A stretch of 38,570 bases of DNA from Gelidibacter salicanalis (GTDB lineage: Bacteria > Bacteroidota > Bacteroidia > Flavobacteriales > Flavobacteriaceae): assembly GCF_016469035.1 (NCBI RefSeq), contig NZ_JAEHJZ010000004.1, positions 365,159 to 403,728 on the forward strand, in the 5' to 3' direction. Positions 1-8,794 of the stretch are shown here, in pieces. Position 1 is the stretch's first letter. Each line of letters opens with the position of its first letter. Below the pieces are notes generated by a model. It worked only from the letters and a program-made list of their open reading frames with translations, had not been told where the DNA came from and did no database searches. Both the position numbers and the translations under genes were made by a program.

Positions 1-90
1 GTCGAGGTTGTTCATTTTAAAAATATGGTGTTGTAAATACAACCTATTAAATCTGTATTCCTATTGAATAAAACCGGACGGTGCTAATCG

Positions 91-1668
91 TTATGCGTAA
101 GTTTCGTTTACCAAATCAATCACACTCTCAACCGTTGGAATTTTCGCAACGCGCACGTCTTCAAAATACTTTTTGGCTTCCGTAGCAGTCGTGTCGCCTA
201 TACAGTAAGCTACTTTATTATCCGGCTCATTGTTTTCAAGATACGCAGCTATCGTAGAAGGGCTATAAAACATAATGCCTTTTACTTTTGAGTCGATTTT
301 TTCCGAATCCAGAATGGTTTTATAAGCTTCTACCTCATTTACCTTAATGTGATTTTTCTCTAGGGTTTGTGATATTTCATCCAATCTGATATCACTACAA
401 AAATGAGTCACTTCAGTCCCGTCAAGATATTCCACTAGATATTCAGCGAGTAATTTTGCGTAGTTTTCAGAATGTTTGACTTTTCCGATTTTGGCTTCAA
501 TAAGTTTTTTAGTACGACGCCCTACACAGTAAATGTTCTTAAACTGTAATTCTTCTTTAGGAACAATAGCAGTAATCGCTTCTACAGCATTTTGGCTGGT
601 GATGATGACGTTTTCAATAGGTGATTTTAAAAGTGGCTTGGGAATTCTGTTCAAGCTTATTTTTAAAAAATCTGTACTCTCTACATTAACATTTTGAAAA
701 CGCTGACGTTGCACCTCAGACAAGTTCTTGGTAGAGAATATTTGTATATTTTTATCGGCATCTTCAAGATCATTCATGATTCTACTTCCGCCACGTTCTA
801 GCACATAGTCTGCAGCGTATTGTGCGATATTGTGATGATTGCCGAGTTTCTCTTTACGAGTCACTTCAATTTTCTTGCTGCCATCTAAACTCAACAAGAC
901 CCCTTGAAAGGATACTTCTTCGTTTTTGATAAATGCCAATGCACCAATTGGGGCAGAACAACCACCTTCCAATAGATTTAAAAATCGACGCTCAATGGTG
1001 GTGCAAATCTCTGTTTCCTCATGATTGATGTCGTTGCAGATGGCTAGTATTTCCTCATCGTCTTCACGAGCGGTAACCATAATAGCGCCTTGACCGGGTG
1101 CTGGTACCATCCACTCTAAGTTAATAGCTTCTTCTGGGCGCACACCAATTCTACCAATACCAGCTGCAGCAAATATAGCGGCATCCCAATGGTCATTGTC
1201 TTCCAGTTTTTGTAAACGGGTATTGACATTGCCTCTTAAGCCAACAATAGTATGTGTTGGGTAACGGTTAAGCCACTGGGCTTTACGTCTTAAACTTCCC
1301 GTAGCAATAATGGCCTCCCTTTGCGATAAAAACTCTTCATTATCCTTAAAAACCAAGGTGTCTCTAACATTCCCGCGCTTTATAACAGCGGCCTGAACAA
1401 TACCTACAGGTAAGAGCGTTGGGACATCTTTAAGAGAATGGACGGCTATATCAATTTTATTATTGAGCATGGCTGTGTCTAAAATTCTCGTAAAGACGCC
1501 TGTAATGCCTAACTCGTAAATGGGTTTGTCAAGCAGCATATCGCCAGTTGATTTTACGGGAACCAAGACGGTTTTATGACCCAAATGTTCGAGTTGTTGT
1601 TGTACAGTTTTGGCTTGCCATAGCGCAAGTTCGCTATCGCGGGTACCAATTCTTATAAGTTTAGACAT
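91..1668 (-). CDS. hemC: Fused hydroxymethylbilane synthase / uroporphyrinogen-III synthase
   Basis: 525 residues, while HemC alone is about 300. Residues 1-300 are porphobilinogen deaminase: it starts IRIGTRDSELALWQA, has VHSLKDVP near 77-83, GSLRRKAQ near 124, and the dipyrromethane cofactor cysteine Cys237 in LLEGGCSAPIGA. Residues about 300-525 are weakly conserved but read as a HemD fold (SQNAVEAI near 358; YSPSTIAAYL and CIGDTTATEAKK near the end). The protein would make hydroxymethylbilane from four porphobilinogens and close the ring to uroporphyrinogen III, in the cytosol. Its ATG lies 8 bases inside the end of hemA, so the two are translationally coupled. The HemC half is certain. 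The HemD half is inferred from position and pattern. Confidence 0.95.
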   Translation of the reverse strand: MSKLIRIGTRDSELALWQAKTVQQQLEHLGHKTVLVPVKSTGDMLLDKPIYELGITGVFTRILDTAMLNNKIDIAVHSLKDVPTLLPVGIVQAAVIKRGNVRDTLVFKDNEEFLSQREAIIATGSLRRKAQWLNRYPTHTIVGLRGNVNTRLQKLEDNDHWDAAIFAAAGIGRIGVRPEEAINLEWMVPAPGQGAIMVTAREDDEEILAICNDINHEETEICTTIERRFLNLLEGGCSAPIGALAFIKNEEVSFQGVLLSLDGSKKIEVTRKEKLGNHHNIAQYAADYVLERGGSRIMNDLEDADKNIQIFSTKNLSEVQRQRFQNVNVESTDFLKISLNRIPKPLLKSPIENVIITSQNAVEAITAIVPKEELQFKNIYCVGRRTKKLIEAKIGKVKHSENYAKLLAEYLVEYLDGTEVTHFCSDIRLDEISQTLEKNHIKVNEVEAYKTILDSEKIDSKVKGIMFYSPSTIAAYLENNEPDNKVAYCIGDTTATEAKKYFEDVRVAKIPTVESVIDLVNETYA

Positions 1669-2920
1669 GTGTTGGAGATTCTAACTGAAACACTTTTTTG
1701 ATAAGTTCAATGCTGTCGTCAGTAGACATATCATCGTTTTTAAGATGGTATGCAAAGTGGTTAGTAATTTTTTGGATGATATTATTGCTGATCAATTCGG
1801 CTTGTGCTTCATTAAAATCAGCATGTTTTTTACGCTGCGTCTCTAATTCCGCATTCTTGAAATCGAGCAACTTGTGTTTTAAAGCATTGATGGTAGGCGC
1901 GAATTTTCTGGTGGCCAACCAACTGTTAAAATCTAATTTCACTTCTTCAAGAATTTGTTCAGCAACCGGAATAAACGCTTTCCTTCGCTCTAAAGTGTCA
2001 TCAGTCATTTGGGATAAATCGTCCAAATGAATTAAGGTTACATTATCTAATTCTGTCACGTCTTGGTTTACGTTTCTAGGAATAGATAAATCTAAAATCA
2101 ATAATGGTTTATTGGATTGGATACAGTATTTATCCACTGTGGGGTTAAGCGCTCCGGTAGCAACAATCAAAATGTCAGACACGTTGATCTCTTCTTGAAG
2201 ATTGGCATAATCTTTTACCAACAAATTAAATTTACCAGCAACTTCTTCTGCTTTGGTTTTAGTTCGGTTGATAAGTGTAATATGTTCGTTTTTGGTGTGT
2301 TTTACAAGATTTTCACAGGTATTTCTACCAATTTTTCCTGTTCCAAAAAGGAGAATATTTTTGGTGGATACGTCTTTAACTGTATTTAAAATATAATGAA
2401 CGGAAGCAAAAGATACAGAAGTGGCGCCAGAAGAAATTTCTGTTTCTGTCTTAATACGTTTGCTGGCTTGAATGACCGCATTTATCAAACGTTCGGTAAA
2501 CGCATTGAGTAAACCTGATTTTTTAGAAACTCTTGCGCTTTTTTTAAGTTGACTTATAATTTCGAAATCTCCCAAAATTTGACTGTCAAGACCAGAACCT
2601 ACACGAAACATGTGGGAGATGGCCTCTTTATTTTTATAAATGTAGGCTACTTCTTGAAATTCTTCAACAGTGCCATTAGTATTGTCACAAAGTAGTTTGA
2701 TGAGTTGGTATGGGTGTTCTGCAAAGCCGTAAATTTCGGTACGGTTACAGGTTGAGGTTACAATTAAACTCTCAATGCCCTCTGCCTTTGCCTGGTTAAG
2801 AAGATTCTCTTTGGATGATTCATCCAAACTAAAATGCCCTCTAACATCGGCATCCGCTTTTTTATAGCTTAGACCAATAGCATAAAAATATGTGCCTCTT
2901 GTCATGTGGTAATGCTCCAT
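1661..2920 (-). CDS. hemA: Glutamyl-tRNA reductase
   Basis: First committed step of C5-pathway heme synthesis: NADPH reduction of glutamyl-tRNA to glutamate-1-semialdehyde. The N-terminal catalytic domain has VTSTCNRTEIYGF with the nucleophilic cysteine, then GSGLDSQILGDFEI. An NADPH-binding Rossmann segment (LLFGTGKIGRNTCENL) and a helical dimerisation tail follow. An ATG at 2941 gives seven more residues (MKISKSV). I prefer the ATG at 2920 (MEHYHMTRG...) because a good -7 box at 2944-2951 would start transcription near 2937, inside the longer frame; 2941 remains possible. It is the first gene of a minus-strand hemA-hemCD operon. Confidence 0.95.
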   Translation of the reverse strand: MEHYHMTRGTYFYAIGLSYKKADADVRGHFSLDESSKENLLNQAKAEGIESLIVTSTCNRTEIYGFAEHPYQLIKLLCDNTNGTVEEFQEVAYIYKNKEAISHMFRVGSGLDSQILGDFEIISQLKKSARVSKKSGLLNAFTERLINAVIQASKRIKTETEISSGATSVSFASVHYILNTVKDVSTKNILLFGTGKIGRNTCENLVKHTKNEHITLINRTKTKAEEVAGKFNLLVKDYANLQEEINVSDILIVATGALNPTVDKYCIQSNKPLLILDLSIPRNVNQDVTELDNVTLIHLDDLSQMTDDTLERRKAFIPVAEQILEEVKLDFNSWLATRKFAPTINALKHKLLDFKNAELETQRKKHADFNEAQAELISNNIIQKITNHFAYHLKNDDMSTDDSIELIKKVFQLESPTHV

Positions 2921-2943
2921 AACTGATTTGGAAATTTTCATAG

Positions 2944-2975
2944 CAAAAATAGAAATGAGAATCGAATAAAAACAA
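2944..2975 (-). promoter_or_regulatory. Promoter of hemA-hemCD
   Basis: On the minus strand, TTG at 2975-2973, 21 bases, then TATTTTTG at 2951-2944. This fits the Bacteroidota sigma-ABfr pattern (TTTG, about 19-21 bases, TAnnTTTG). The -7 box lies only 2 bases from the upstream ATG at 2941, which supports the internal ATG at 2920 as start. Pattern match only. Confidence 0.55.
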
Positions 2976-3030
2976 CGCTCAAGGAACTATTAGTGTCGCT
3001 TGTGGTTTTTTAGAGGTATAATTTATAAAA

Positions 3031-3048
3031 GTATGATAAATATCATAC
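3031..3048. promoter_or_regulatory. FNR/CRP-like palindrome between hemA and the AraC gene
   Basis: GTATGAT-AAAT-ATCATAC is a perfect 7+7 inverted repeat with a 4-base centre. The core TGAT-N4-ATCA is shared with the E. coli FNR consensus (TTGAT-N4-ATCAA). It overlaps the first three bases of the -7 box of the rightward promoter and lies about 55 bases upstream of the leftward -33 element. A bound Crp/Fnr-family protein would block the AraC promoter and could act on hemA from upstream. The regulator's identity is inference. Confidence 0.5.
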
Positions 3049-3053
3049 TTTTG
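3046..3053 (+). promoter_or_regulatory. -7 box of the AraC-hemH promoter
   Basis: TACTTTTG is a perfect TAnnTTTG box 63 bases upstream of the ATG at 3116. I see no good TTG at the expected -33 distance, so the promoter may need an activator. The box is partly inside the palindrome at 3031-3048. Confidence 0.5.
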
Positions 3054-3115
3054 CAGTCATAACAGTACTTTTTCAAGCTTTAGTTTAGAATCGATCTAAA
3101 TAAAGACTTATAATT

Positions 3116-4012
3116 ATGAAGATTATGGAATTAAAAAATGTCGCTAAAGGTTCTTTTGAAGAGACGCAAGTTGAAGAAGGATTTTTCGTATTGACCTGTC
3201 AAAATGAGAGTCCATTGGCAAAGGTTGCCCAACGTGAAATAGATAGTAATTTTATTCAATTCCACTTTTGTTTAAAAGGCTCCAGCAAGTTTATTTTTAA
3301 TGAAGGACGCTACGCTTTGGATATTTTAGAAGAGAATTCGCTTTTACTTTACAATCCGCAACGCGATTTGCCAATCCATTTAGAAATGCAGCCCAACACT
3401 TGGTTGGTATCTATATTGATCTCAATTAAGAAATTCCACGGCTTATTTTCGCAAGAAGCCGATTATATCACGTTTTTGAGCGATGACAATAAGGATAAGA
3501 AATACTATAAGGATGGTAAGATTTCGCCTTCTTCTGCCATTGTGTTGACCCAATTGATGCATTATAATTTGAATTCGTCAATTAAAAACTTGTATTTTAA
3601 AGGCAAAGCTTACGAATTGTTGAGCCTCTACTTCAATAGAAATGAAGATGCCAATATTGAACAATGTCCGTTTTTGGTAGATGAAACCAATGTCATAAAA
3701 ATCAGGAAGGCCAAAGATATTGTCATCTCCAGAATGGCAGAACCACCAACATTACAAGAGTTGTCAGATGAAATTGGATTGAATTTAAAAAAACTTAAAG
3801 AAGGTTTTAAGCAAATTTACGGGGATACCGTCTATAGTTTTTTGTTTGATTATAAGATGGAAGTCGCTAGAAAGCTTCTGGAATCAGGTGAGCATAATGT
3901 CAATGAAGTGGGCTTAAAAGTAGGGTATAGTGCATCAAGTCATTTTATAGCAGCATTCAAAAAGAAGTTTGGCACCACACCCAAAAAATATTTAATGTCC
4001 TTATCTTCGTAA
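3116..4012 (+). CDS. AraC-family regulator, PchR-like
   Basis: 298 residues. The C-terminal 100 residues are a standard AraC double helix-turn-helix: PTLQELSDEIGLNLKKLKEGFKQ, then NVNEVGLKVGYSASSHFIAAFKKKFGTTPKKYL. The N-terminal domain is a sensor with FHFCLKGSSKFIF and NLYFKGKAYELLSLYF, the latter resembling the helix preceding the DNA-binding domain in PchR-type regulators, which respond to siderophores or related iron ligands. It lies divergent to hemA and 114 bases upstream of hemH, so it may regulate heme or iron genes; the ligand cannot be read from sequence. The family call is firm and the heme role is inferred. Confidence 0.9.
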   Translation: MKIMELKNVAKGSFEETQVEEGFFVLTCQNESPLAKVAQREIDSNFIQFHFCLKGSSKFIFNEGRYALDILEENSLLLYNPQRDLPIHLEMQPNTWLVSILISIKKFHGLFSQEADYITFLSDDNKDKKYYKDGKISPSSAIVLTQLMHYNLNSSIKNLYFKGKAYELLSLYFNRNEDANIEQCPFLVDETNVIKIRKAKDIVISRMAEPPTLQELSDEIGLNLKKLKEGFKQIYGDTVYSFLFDYKMEVARKLLESGEHNVNEVGLKVGYSASSHFIAAFKKKFGTTPKKYLMSLSS

Positions 4013-4088
4013 ATCTAAATCCCCGCTGCATTATTTTAGAATAAATGAAAATGTGGGCTTTATAAATAATTGAAGTTTAATTAAATGA

Positions 4089-4105
4089 TCCCGAAGTTTT
4101 TGGGA
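4089..4105. repeat. Hairpin in the hemH leader
   Basis: TCCCGAA-gtt-TTTGGGA forms a 7-bp stem with one G-T pair, ending 21 bases before the hemH ATG. It resembles the TCCCGA...TCGGGA palindrome at 37738-37755, so it may be a diverged copy of the same small repeat. With no T-run after it, it is a poor terminator. Confidence 0.4.
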
Positions 4106-4126
4106 CTGCCTTCTCAGGAATAAAAT

Positions 4127-5161
4127 ATGAAAAAAGGAGTACTACTCGTCAATCTCGGTTCGCCAGAGAGCCCAACACCAGAAGCTGTTAAGCCTTATTT
4201 AGGTGAGTTTTTAATGGACGAACGTGTTATTGATGTGCCACTTTGGGCACGGACGCTCATTGTAAAAGGCATTATTTTGAATACCCGTCCTAAAGCCTCT
4301 GCGGCCGCCTATAAAAAAATATGGTGGGATGAAGGATCGCCGCTCATCGTAATTTCTGAGCGCCTTCAAAAGAAAATACAACAAAAAACGACTCTTCCAG
4401 TTGCTTTAGCCATGCGTTATGGCAGCATGACCATCAAAAAAGGACTCCAAGAGTTGGTAGACAAAGGGGTGGAAGAGGTGTTCTTGATGCCATTGTATCC
4501 GCAATTTGCCATGGCAACTACTGAAACCATCTTGGTTTTGGCCGAAGAGATTCGAAAAGAACATTTTCCAAACCTTAAAATAACCGATTTAAAAGCGTTT
4601 TACAATCGCGAAGATTATATTGACGTGCTCTCCAATTCTATTGCTGGACATTTAGAAAATAATCCTTACGAGCATTTACTGTTTTCGTATCATGGGGTTC
4701 CAGAACGTCATATCCGCAAACGTGATATTACAAAATCGCATTGTAAAATCGATAAGAGCTGCTGCATCACACCATCGCCAGCGCACGAATTTTGCTACCG
4801 TCACCAATGTTTGGAAGTCACCCGTCTGGTGGCTGAAAAATTGAATTTGGCACCGGGAACCTATTCCAGTTCCTTCCAATCGCGATTAGGATTTGATCCG
4901 TGGTTGCAACCACCTACAGATTTGACGATTGAACGTTTTGGAAAACAAGGCGTTAAAAAAATGGCGGTCGTCACACCAGCTTTTGTGAGTGATTGTCTTG
5001 AAACCTTGGAAGAAATTGCTATGGAAGGCGAAGAGATTTTTCACGAAATGGGCGGAAAAGAATTTACAACCGTACCGTGTTTAAATGACGATGACGAATT
5101 TGTAACCTTACTATCCAACTGGATTAACGACTGGGCCACTCCTGAAACCGTCACCGCATAA
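4127..5161 (+). CDS. hemH: Ferrochelatase
   Basis: 344 residues, normal family length. It inserts ferrous iron into a porphyrin, the last step of heme synthesis. GVLLVNLGSPESP opens the protein, LLFSYHGVPERH carries the metal-site histidine (His189), and METL-like SDCLETLEEIAMEGEE carries the second acidic site. Residues 206-228 hold five cysteines (206, 212, 213, 223, 228), more than in the E. coli enzyme; some bacterial ferrochelatases carry a [2Fe-2S] cluster, but I cannot assign one here. The stop overlaps the MATE ATG by one base (TAATG), so the genes are coupled. Confidence 0.96.
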   Translation: MKKGVLLVNLGSPESPTPEAVKPYLGEFLMDERVIDVPLWARTLIVKGIILNTRPKASAAAYKKIWWDEGSPLIVISERLQKKIQQKTTLPVALAMRYGSMTIKKGLQELVDKGVEEVFLMPLYPQFAMATTETILVLAEEIRKEHFPNLKITDLKAFYNREDYIDVLSNSIAGHLENNPYEHLLFSYHGVPERHIRKRDITKSHCKIDKSCCITPSPAHEFCYRHQCLEVTRLVAEKLNLAPGTYSSSFQSRLGFDPWLQPPTDLTIERFGKQGVKKMAVVTPAFVSDCLETLEEIAMEGEEIFHEMGGKEFTTVPCLNDDDEFVTLLSNWINDWATPETVTA

Positions 5162-6513
5162 TGGCAAATGATTCCTCACAGGATTTGGGTACAAAACCCA
5201 TTAGCAAGCTTTTGATAAGGCAGGCTCTTCCGGCGTCTATCGGAATTTTGGTGATGTCACTCAATATTCTGGTAGATACCATTTTTGTGGGGAATTGGAT
5301 TGGAGCAACCGCAATTGCCGCCATTAACGTGGTGTTGCCGGTATCGTTTTTTATTGCGGCTTTAGGGATGTCCATCGGTATTGGTGGGTCTTCTATTATT
5401 TCTAGAGCGCTTGGGGCTAATAATTATCAAAAAGCGCTCAAAACTTTTGGCAATCAAATTACCTTAACCTTGGTGCTGACCATGACCTTGGTGACTGTTG
5501 GTTTGCTTTTTGCCAGTAGCATTATCGATTCCTTTGGTGGGAAAGGGGCCATCTTTGAACCCGCAAAAATCTATTATGAAATTGTCCTTTACGGGGTGCC
5601 TGTGTTGGCGCTTTGTATGATGGCCAATACCGTGATTCGTGCAGAAGGGAAGCCAAAATTTGCCATGTATGCCATGATGATTCCATCGGTCAGTAACTTG
5701 ATTATGGATTATATCTTTATCTACATCCTAGATTACGGAATGGCGGGTGCAGCGTGGGCTACAACACTATCATACGTATTCTGTTTGCTGTTTATCATTT
5801 GGTTTTATGCTTCCAATAAATCGGAATTAAATCTCAATTTTTCACATTTAGGATTGAACTTTCCTATTGTTAAAGAAATCAGTTCGTTGGGCTTTGTCAC
5901 CTTGGCAAGGCAGGCCGTGGTAAGTATCACTTATTTATTTATGAACAATATCCTGTTTGATTTAGGAGGTGAAACTTCAGTGACCTCTTATGCTATTGCG
6001 GGTAGAATGTTATTGTTTGCCATGTTCCCAGTTTTGGGGGTTACTCAAGGCTTTTTGCCTATAGCAGGCTATAATTACGGTGCTGAAAACTTCCATCGGG
6101 TTAGGGCAACACTTAATATCGCTATTAAATATGCTGCTATTTTGGCCTCCATCGTATTTATTGTGTTGATGCTATTCCCTGAACAAATTACCCGAATGTT
6201 TACTACAGACGCTGATGTGTTACGTCAGGCACCTAATGATATGCGTTGGGTATTTGCCGCCACACCCATTATTGCTTGGCAATTAATTGGTGCTGCCTAT
6301 TTTCAGGCTATCGGTAAAGCCAGACCTGCTTTGTTGTTGACCTTGTCTAGGCAGGGTTTTTTCTTTATTCCGCTCATCTTAATTTTACCTCAGTTTTATG
6401 GCGAATTGGGTGTGTGGATCTCTTTTCCAATTTCCGATGTGCTCGCAACAATCGTGACGGCTTATTTTTTAAATCGCGAAATCAAAAAGAATTTAATACC
6501 TAAAGATGTTTGA
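5161..6513 (+). CDS. MATE-family efflux transporter
   Basis: 450 residues, mostly hydrophobic with about twelve membrane segments in two homologous halves. LIRQALPASIGILVMSLNILVDTIFVGNWIGATAIAAINV is the MatE start, SMSIGIGGSSIISRALGANNYQKA follows, and LGVTQGFLPIAGYNYGAENFHRVR marks the second half. Such proteins are Na+- or H+-driven exporters of organic cations or metabolites. It shares one base with hemH and lies 13 bases before hemJ, inside the heme operon, so its substrate may be a porphyrin or a toxic heme-pathway product. That is inference only. Confidence 0.93.
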   Translation: MANDSSQDLGTKPISKLLIRQALPASIGILVMSLNILVDTIFVGNWIGATAIAAINVVLPVSFFIAALGMSIGIGGSSIISRALGANNYQKALKTFGNQITLTLVLTMTLVTVGLLFASSIIDSFGGKGAIFEPAKIYYEIVLYGVPVLALCMMANTVIRAEGKPKFAMYAMMIPSVSNLIMDYIFIYILDYGMAGAAWATTLSYVFCLLFIIWFYASNKSELNLNFSHLGLNFPIVKEISSLGFVTLARQAVVSITYLFMNNILFDLGGETSVTSYAIAGRMLLFAMFPVLGVTQGFLPIAGYNYGAENFHRVRATLNIAIKYAAILASIVFIVLMLFPEQITRMFTTDADVLRQAPNDMRWVFAATPIIAWQLIGAAYFQAIGKARPALLLTLSRQGFFFIPLILILPQFYGELGVWISFPISDVLATIVTAYFLNREIKKNLIPKDV

Positions 6514-6526
6514 TTAATTTTACACC

Positions 6527-7075
6527 ATGGAATACTACAACTACATAAAATCCCTACATCTTATTTTTGTCATTACGTGGTTTGCTGGACTGTTCTACAT
6601 TCCGAGATTATTTGTATACCAAATTGAAGCCTCCCAAAAACCATCTCCGGACAGGGAAATTTTAGGAGATCAACTCAAATTGATGGCCAAACGTTTATGG
6701 AATATCATTACGTGGCCGTCCGCAATTCTAGCCACTATTTTTGCCGTTTGGTTAATTATTTTAATGCCAGCATGGTTGCACCAGGGTTGGATGCATGTAA
6801 AATTACTGTTTGTGGTACTATTGATTATTTATCATTTAAAAACCCATCAGTATTACAATCAACTTCAGCGTGGAGAGGTTAAAAAAACCTCCAATTTTAT
6901 GCGACTTTGGAACGAGGGAGCCACATTTATTCTATTTTCAGTAGTCTTTCTTGTCATCCTTAAAAATTCAATCAATTGGATATTTGGAGTGGTTGGCATC
7001 ATTGTATTAGGCGTGCTGATAATGTTGGGTTTTAAGATTTACAAAAACATACGCGCAAAAAATCCAAATGCCTAA
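6527..7075 (+). CDS. hemJ: Protoporphyrinogen IX oxidase, HemJ type
   Basis: 182 residues, four or five membrane segments, UPF0093 family. IKSLHLIFVITWFAGLFYIPRLFVY carries the conserved His11 of the family, and WMHVKLLFV carries the conserved lysine (Lys92), both important in characterised HemJ proteins. It oxidises protoporphyrinogen IX to protoporphyrin IX at the inner membrane, the step before HemH. Placement 13 bases behind the MATE gene in the hemH operon supports the call. No HemG or HemY homologue is seen in the window. The C-terminal fourth to fifth helix is longer than in the shortest homologues. Confidence 0.93.
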   Translation: MEYYNYIKSLHLIFVITWFAGLFYIPRLFVYQIEASQKPSPDREILGDQLKLMAKRLWNIITWPSAILATIFAVWLIILMPAWLHQGWMHVKLLFVVLLIIYHLKTHQYYNQLQRGEVKKTSNFMRLWNEGATFILFSVVFLVILKNSINWIFGVVGIIVLGVLIMLGFKIYKNIRAKNPNA

Positions 7076-7114
7076 TATTTAAAATGCCCTGTTTTGAGTG
7101 ATTCAACCTCCTAA

Positions 7115-7149
7115 TGGGAATTTGGTGTTTTAAATGGTGAACATTCCCA
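7115..7149. other. Inverted repeat upstream of the histidine kinase gene
   Basis: TGGGAAT (7115-7121) and ATTCCCA (7143-7149) form a 7-bp stem with a 21-base loop between hemJ and the kinase gene. No T-run follows, so it could be a weak terminator for the heme operon or an operator. Nothing distinguishes these. Confidence 0.25.
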
Positions 7150-7202
7150 AAGGAGTGATTTGGTGTGATTATTGCTATATTTATCCTGCTACAATTTTTT
7201 AA

Positions 7203-8654
7203 ATGAAACTCAGACGACTTTCCTTACGTGTACGTATCTTTTTTGCAATGATTTTGTTGGTGCTTATTGCCTCAGTCCTTATTGCCGCCGTAACAATTTA
7301 TCAGTACAATGAAGAGGCACAAGATTACCATCGGGATCGTTTGGAGCGGAAGGAAGATAATATTAAACGCCATATTGATTTTGTTATTAGGGAAACAACC
7401 TGGGAGGTGAAAACTGAAAATATCCGGTTGATTTTTATGAATGAGATTTATAAAATTGCGGATATCCATCACTTGCAAGTGAACCTGTTCGATCTTGAAG
7501 GTGGATTAATTAAATCTTCAAAGTCCAGTATTGAAGGTGATACCATTGCAAAATGTTTAAATGCAGATATTTTAAATGGTCTTTCCAACACGGCACAACA
7601 TCGCTATGTGGAAAAAACAGTGCTTAACAACCAAACATTTCAATCGTCTTATACCTATATCACGGATAAAAAATTTAAACCCATAGCAATTCTGAATTTG
7701 CCATATTTGGAAAATGATGAATTTCTAAATAAGGAATTACGAGAGTTTTTGGAGCGCTTAGGCTATGCCTATTTAGTGATGCTCGTTTTGGCAATTTTAT
7801 TGGCCTATTTTCTTTCTAAATACATTACTAAGTCGCTGAAGACCATTAGTGATAAAATAAAGGAGACAAGACTCGGAAAACAGAATAAACGCATTGAGAT
7901 TGCATCGTCAAGCGAAGAAATTGCTACGTTGGTAAATTCTTATAATAGCATGATTGATGAATTGCAAGAAAGTGCCGTAAAATTAGCAACTTCAGAACGG
8001 GAGCAGGCTTGGCGTGAGATGGCGAAACAAGTGGCCCATGAAATTAAAAATCCGCTGACACCAATGCGTTTAAGCGTACAAAGTTTTCAGCGCAAATTTG
8101 ATCATGGTGATCCTGAAATCTATCACAAAGTAGATGAATACAGCCAAACACTCATTCAACAAATAGATACCATGAGTTCTATTGCCTCGGCGTTTTCAAA
8201 TTTTGCCAAGATGCCCGCACAGCAAAATGAAACACTCAATGTGGTTCAAATTGTAAAGTTGGCTTTAGATATCTTTAGTGAAGATTACATTGTTTTTATT
8301 GCCGATGAAAAGGAGATTATTGTGCAATTGGACCGTACACAATTGATACGGGTGGTAACCAACTTGGTTAAAAATGCCACGCAGGCCATTTCAGGGGATA
8401 ATGACCCTAAAGTGGTGGTGAGCGTTATGTCTGAAGATCATTTGGTAAAAATTGCGGTATCAGATAATGGAAAAGGGATTTCCGAAGAAAACATTCCGAG
8501 AATTTTTGAGCCTAAGTTTACCACAAAATCCAGCGGGATGGGGCTTGGATTGGCGATGGTCAAAAATATAGTGGAAACCTACAAAGGAACAATTACCTTT
8601 ACTTCCCAACAAGGCAAAGGAACCACTTTTACCGTAACGTTTCCAAAGCAATAA
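7203..8654 (+). CDS. NtrY-like sensor histidine kinase
   Basis: 483 residues. TM1 at about 11-33, an extracytoplasmic domain of about 150 residues, TM2 at about 187-206, a HAMP linker to about 260, then the phospho-acceptor box QVAHEIKNPLTPMRLSVQSF (His279). The ATP-binding domain has an N box (LVKNATQAI), DNGKGI, FEPKFTTKSSGMGLGL, and ends GKGTTFTVTFP. The HEIKNPLTP variant is typical of NtrY-class kinases. No response regulator gene is adjacent, so it is an orphan kinase here and its signal is unknown. Confidence 0.92.
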   Translation: MKLRRLSLRVRIFFAMILLVLIASVLIAAVTIYQYNEEAQDYHRDRLERKEDNIKRHIDFVIRETTWEVKTENIRLIFMNEIYKIADIHHLQVNLFDLEGGLIKSSKSSIEGDTIAKCLNADILNGLSNTAQHRYVEKTVLNNQTFQSSYTYITDKKFKPIAILNLPYLENDEFLNKELREFLERLGYAYLVMLVLAILLAYFLSKYITKSLKTISDKIKETRLGKQNKRIEIASSSEEIATLVNSYNSMIDELQESAVKLATSEREQAWREMAKQVAHEIKNPLTPMRLSVQSFQRKFDHGDPEIYHKVDEYSQTLIQQIDTMSSIASAFSNFAKMPAQQNETLNVVQIVKLALDIFSEDYIVFIADEKEIIVQLDRTQLIRVVTNLVKNATQAISGDNDPKVVVSVMSEDHLVKIAVSDNGKGISEENIPRIFEPKFTTKSSGMGLGLAMVKNIVETYKGTITFTSQQGKGTTFTVTFPKQ

Positions 8655-8686
8655 ATAGTGCTGCTAAGCAGGAATCTTACCAAATA

Positions 8687-8715
8687 TTGCTTAATTTTCA
8701 ATTTCTGTAACTTCG
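8687..8715 (+). promoter_or_regulatory. Possible promoter of the enoyl-CoA hydratase gene
   Basis: TTG at 8687-8689, 18 bases, then TAACTTCG at 8708-8715, one mismatch from TAnnTTTG. The leader to the ATG at 8795 would be about 75 bases. Pattern match only. Confidence 0.35.
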
Positions 8716-8794
8716 GGTAATTCTCTACACACAAATTGATGTAGTTATAAGGGCCAACTTGTAGGAGTCAGATTCAAAAATTTAAAACTTAATT

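Noticed and set aside
1-15. An ATG at 15 on the minus strand (MNNLD...) could start the gene after hemCD.
   Set aside because: Only five codons are visible, too few to support a call.
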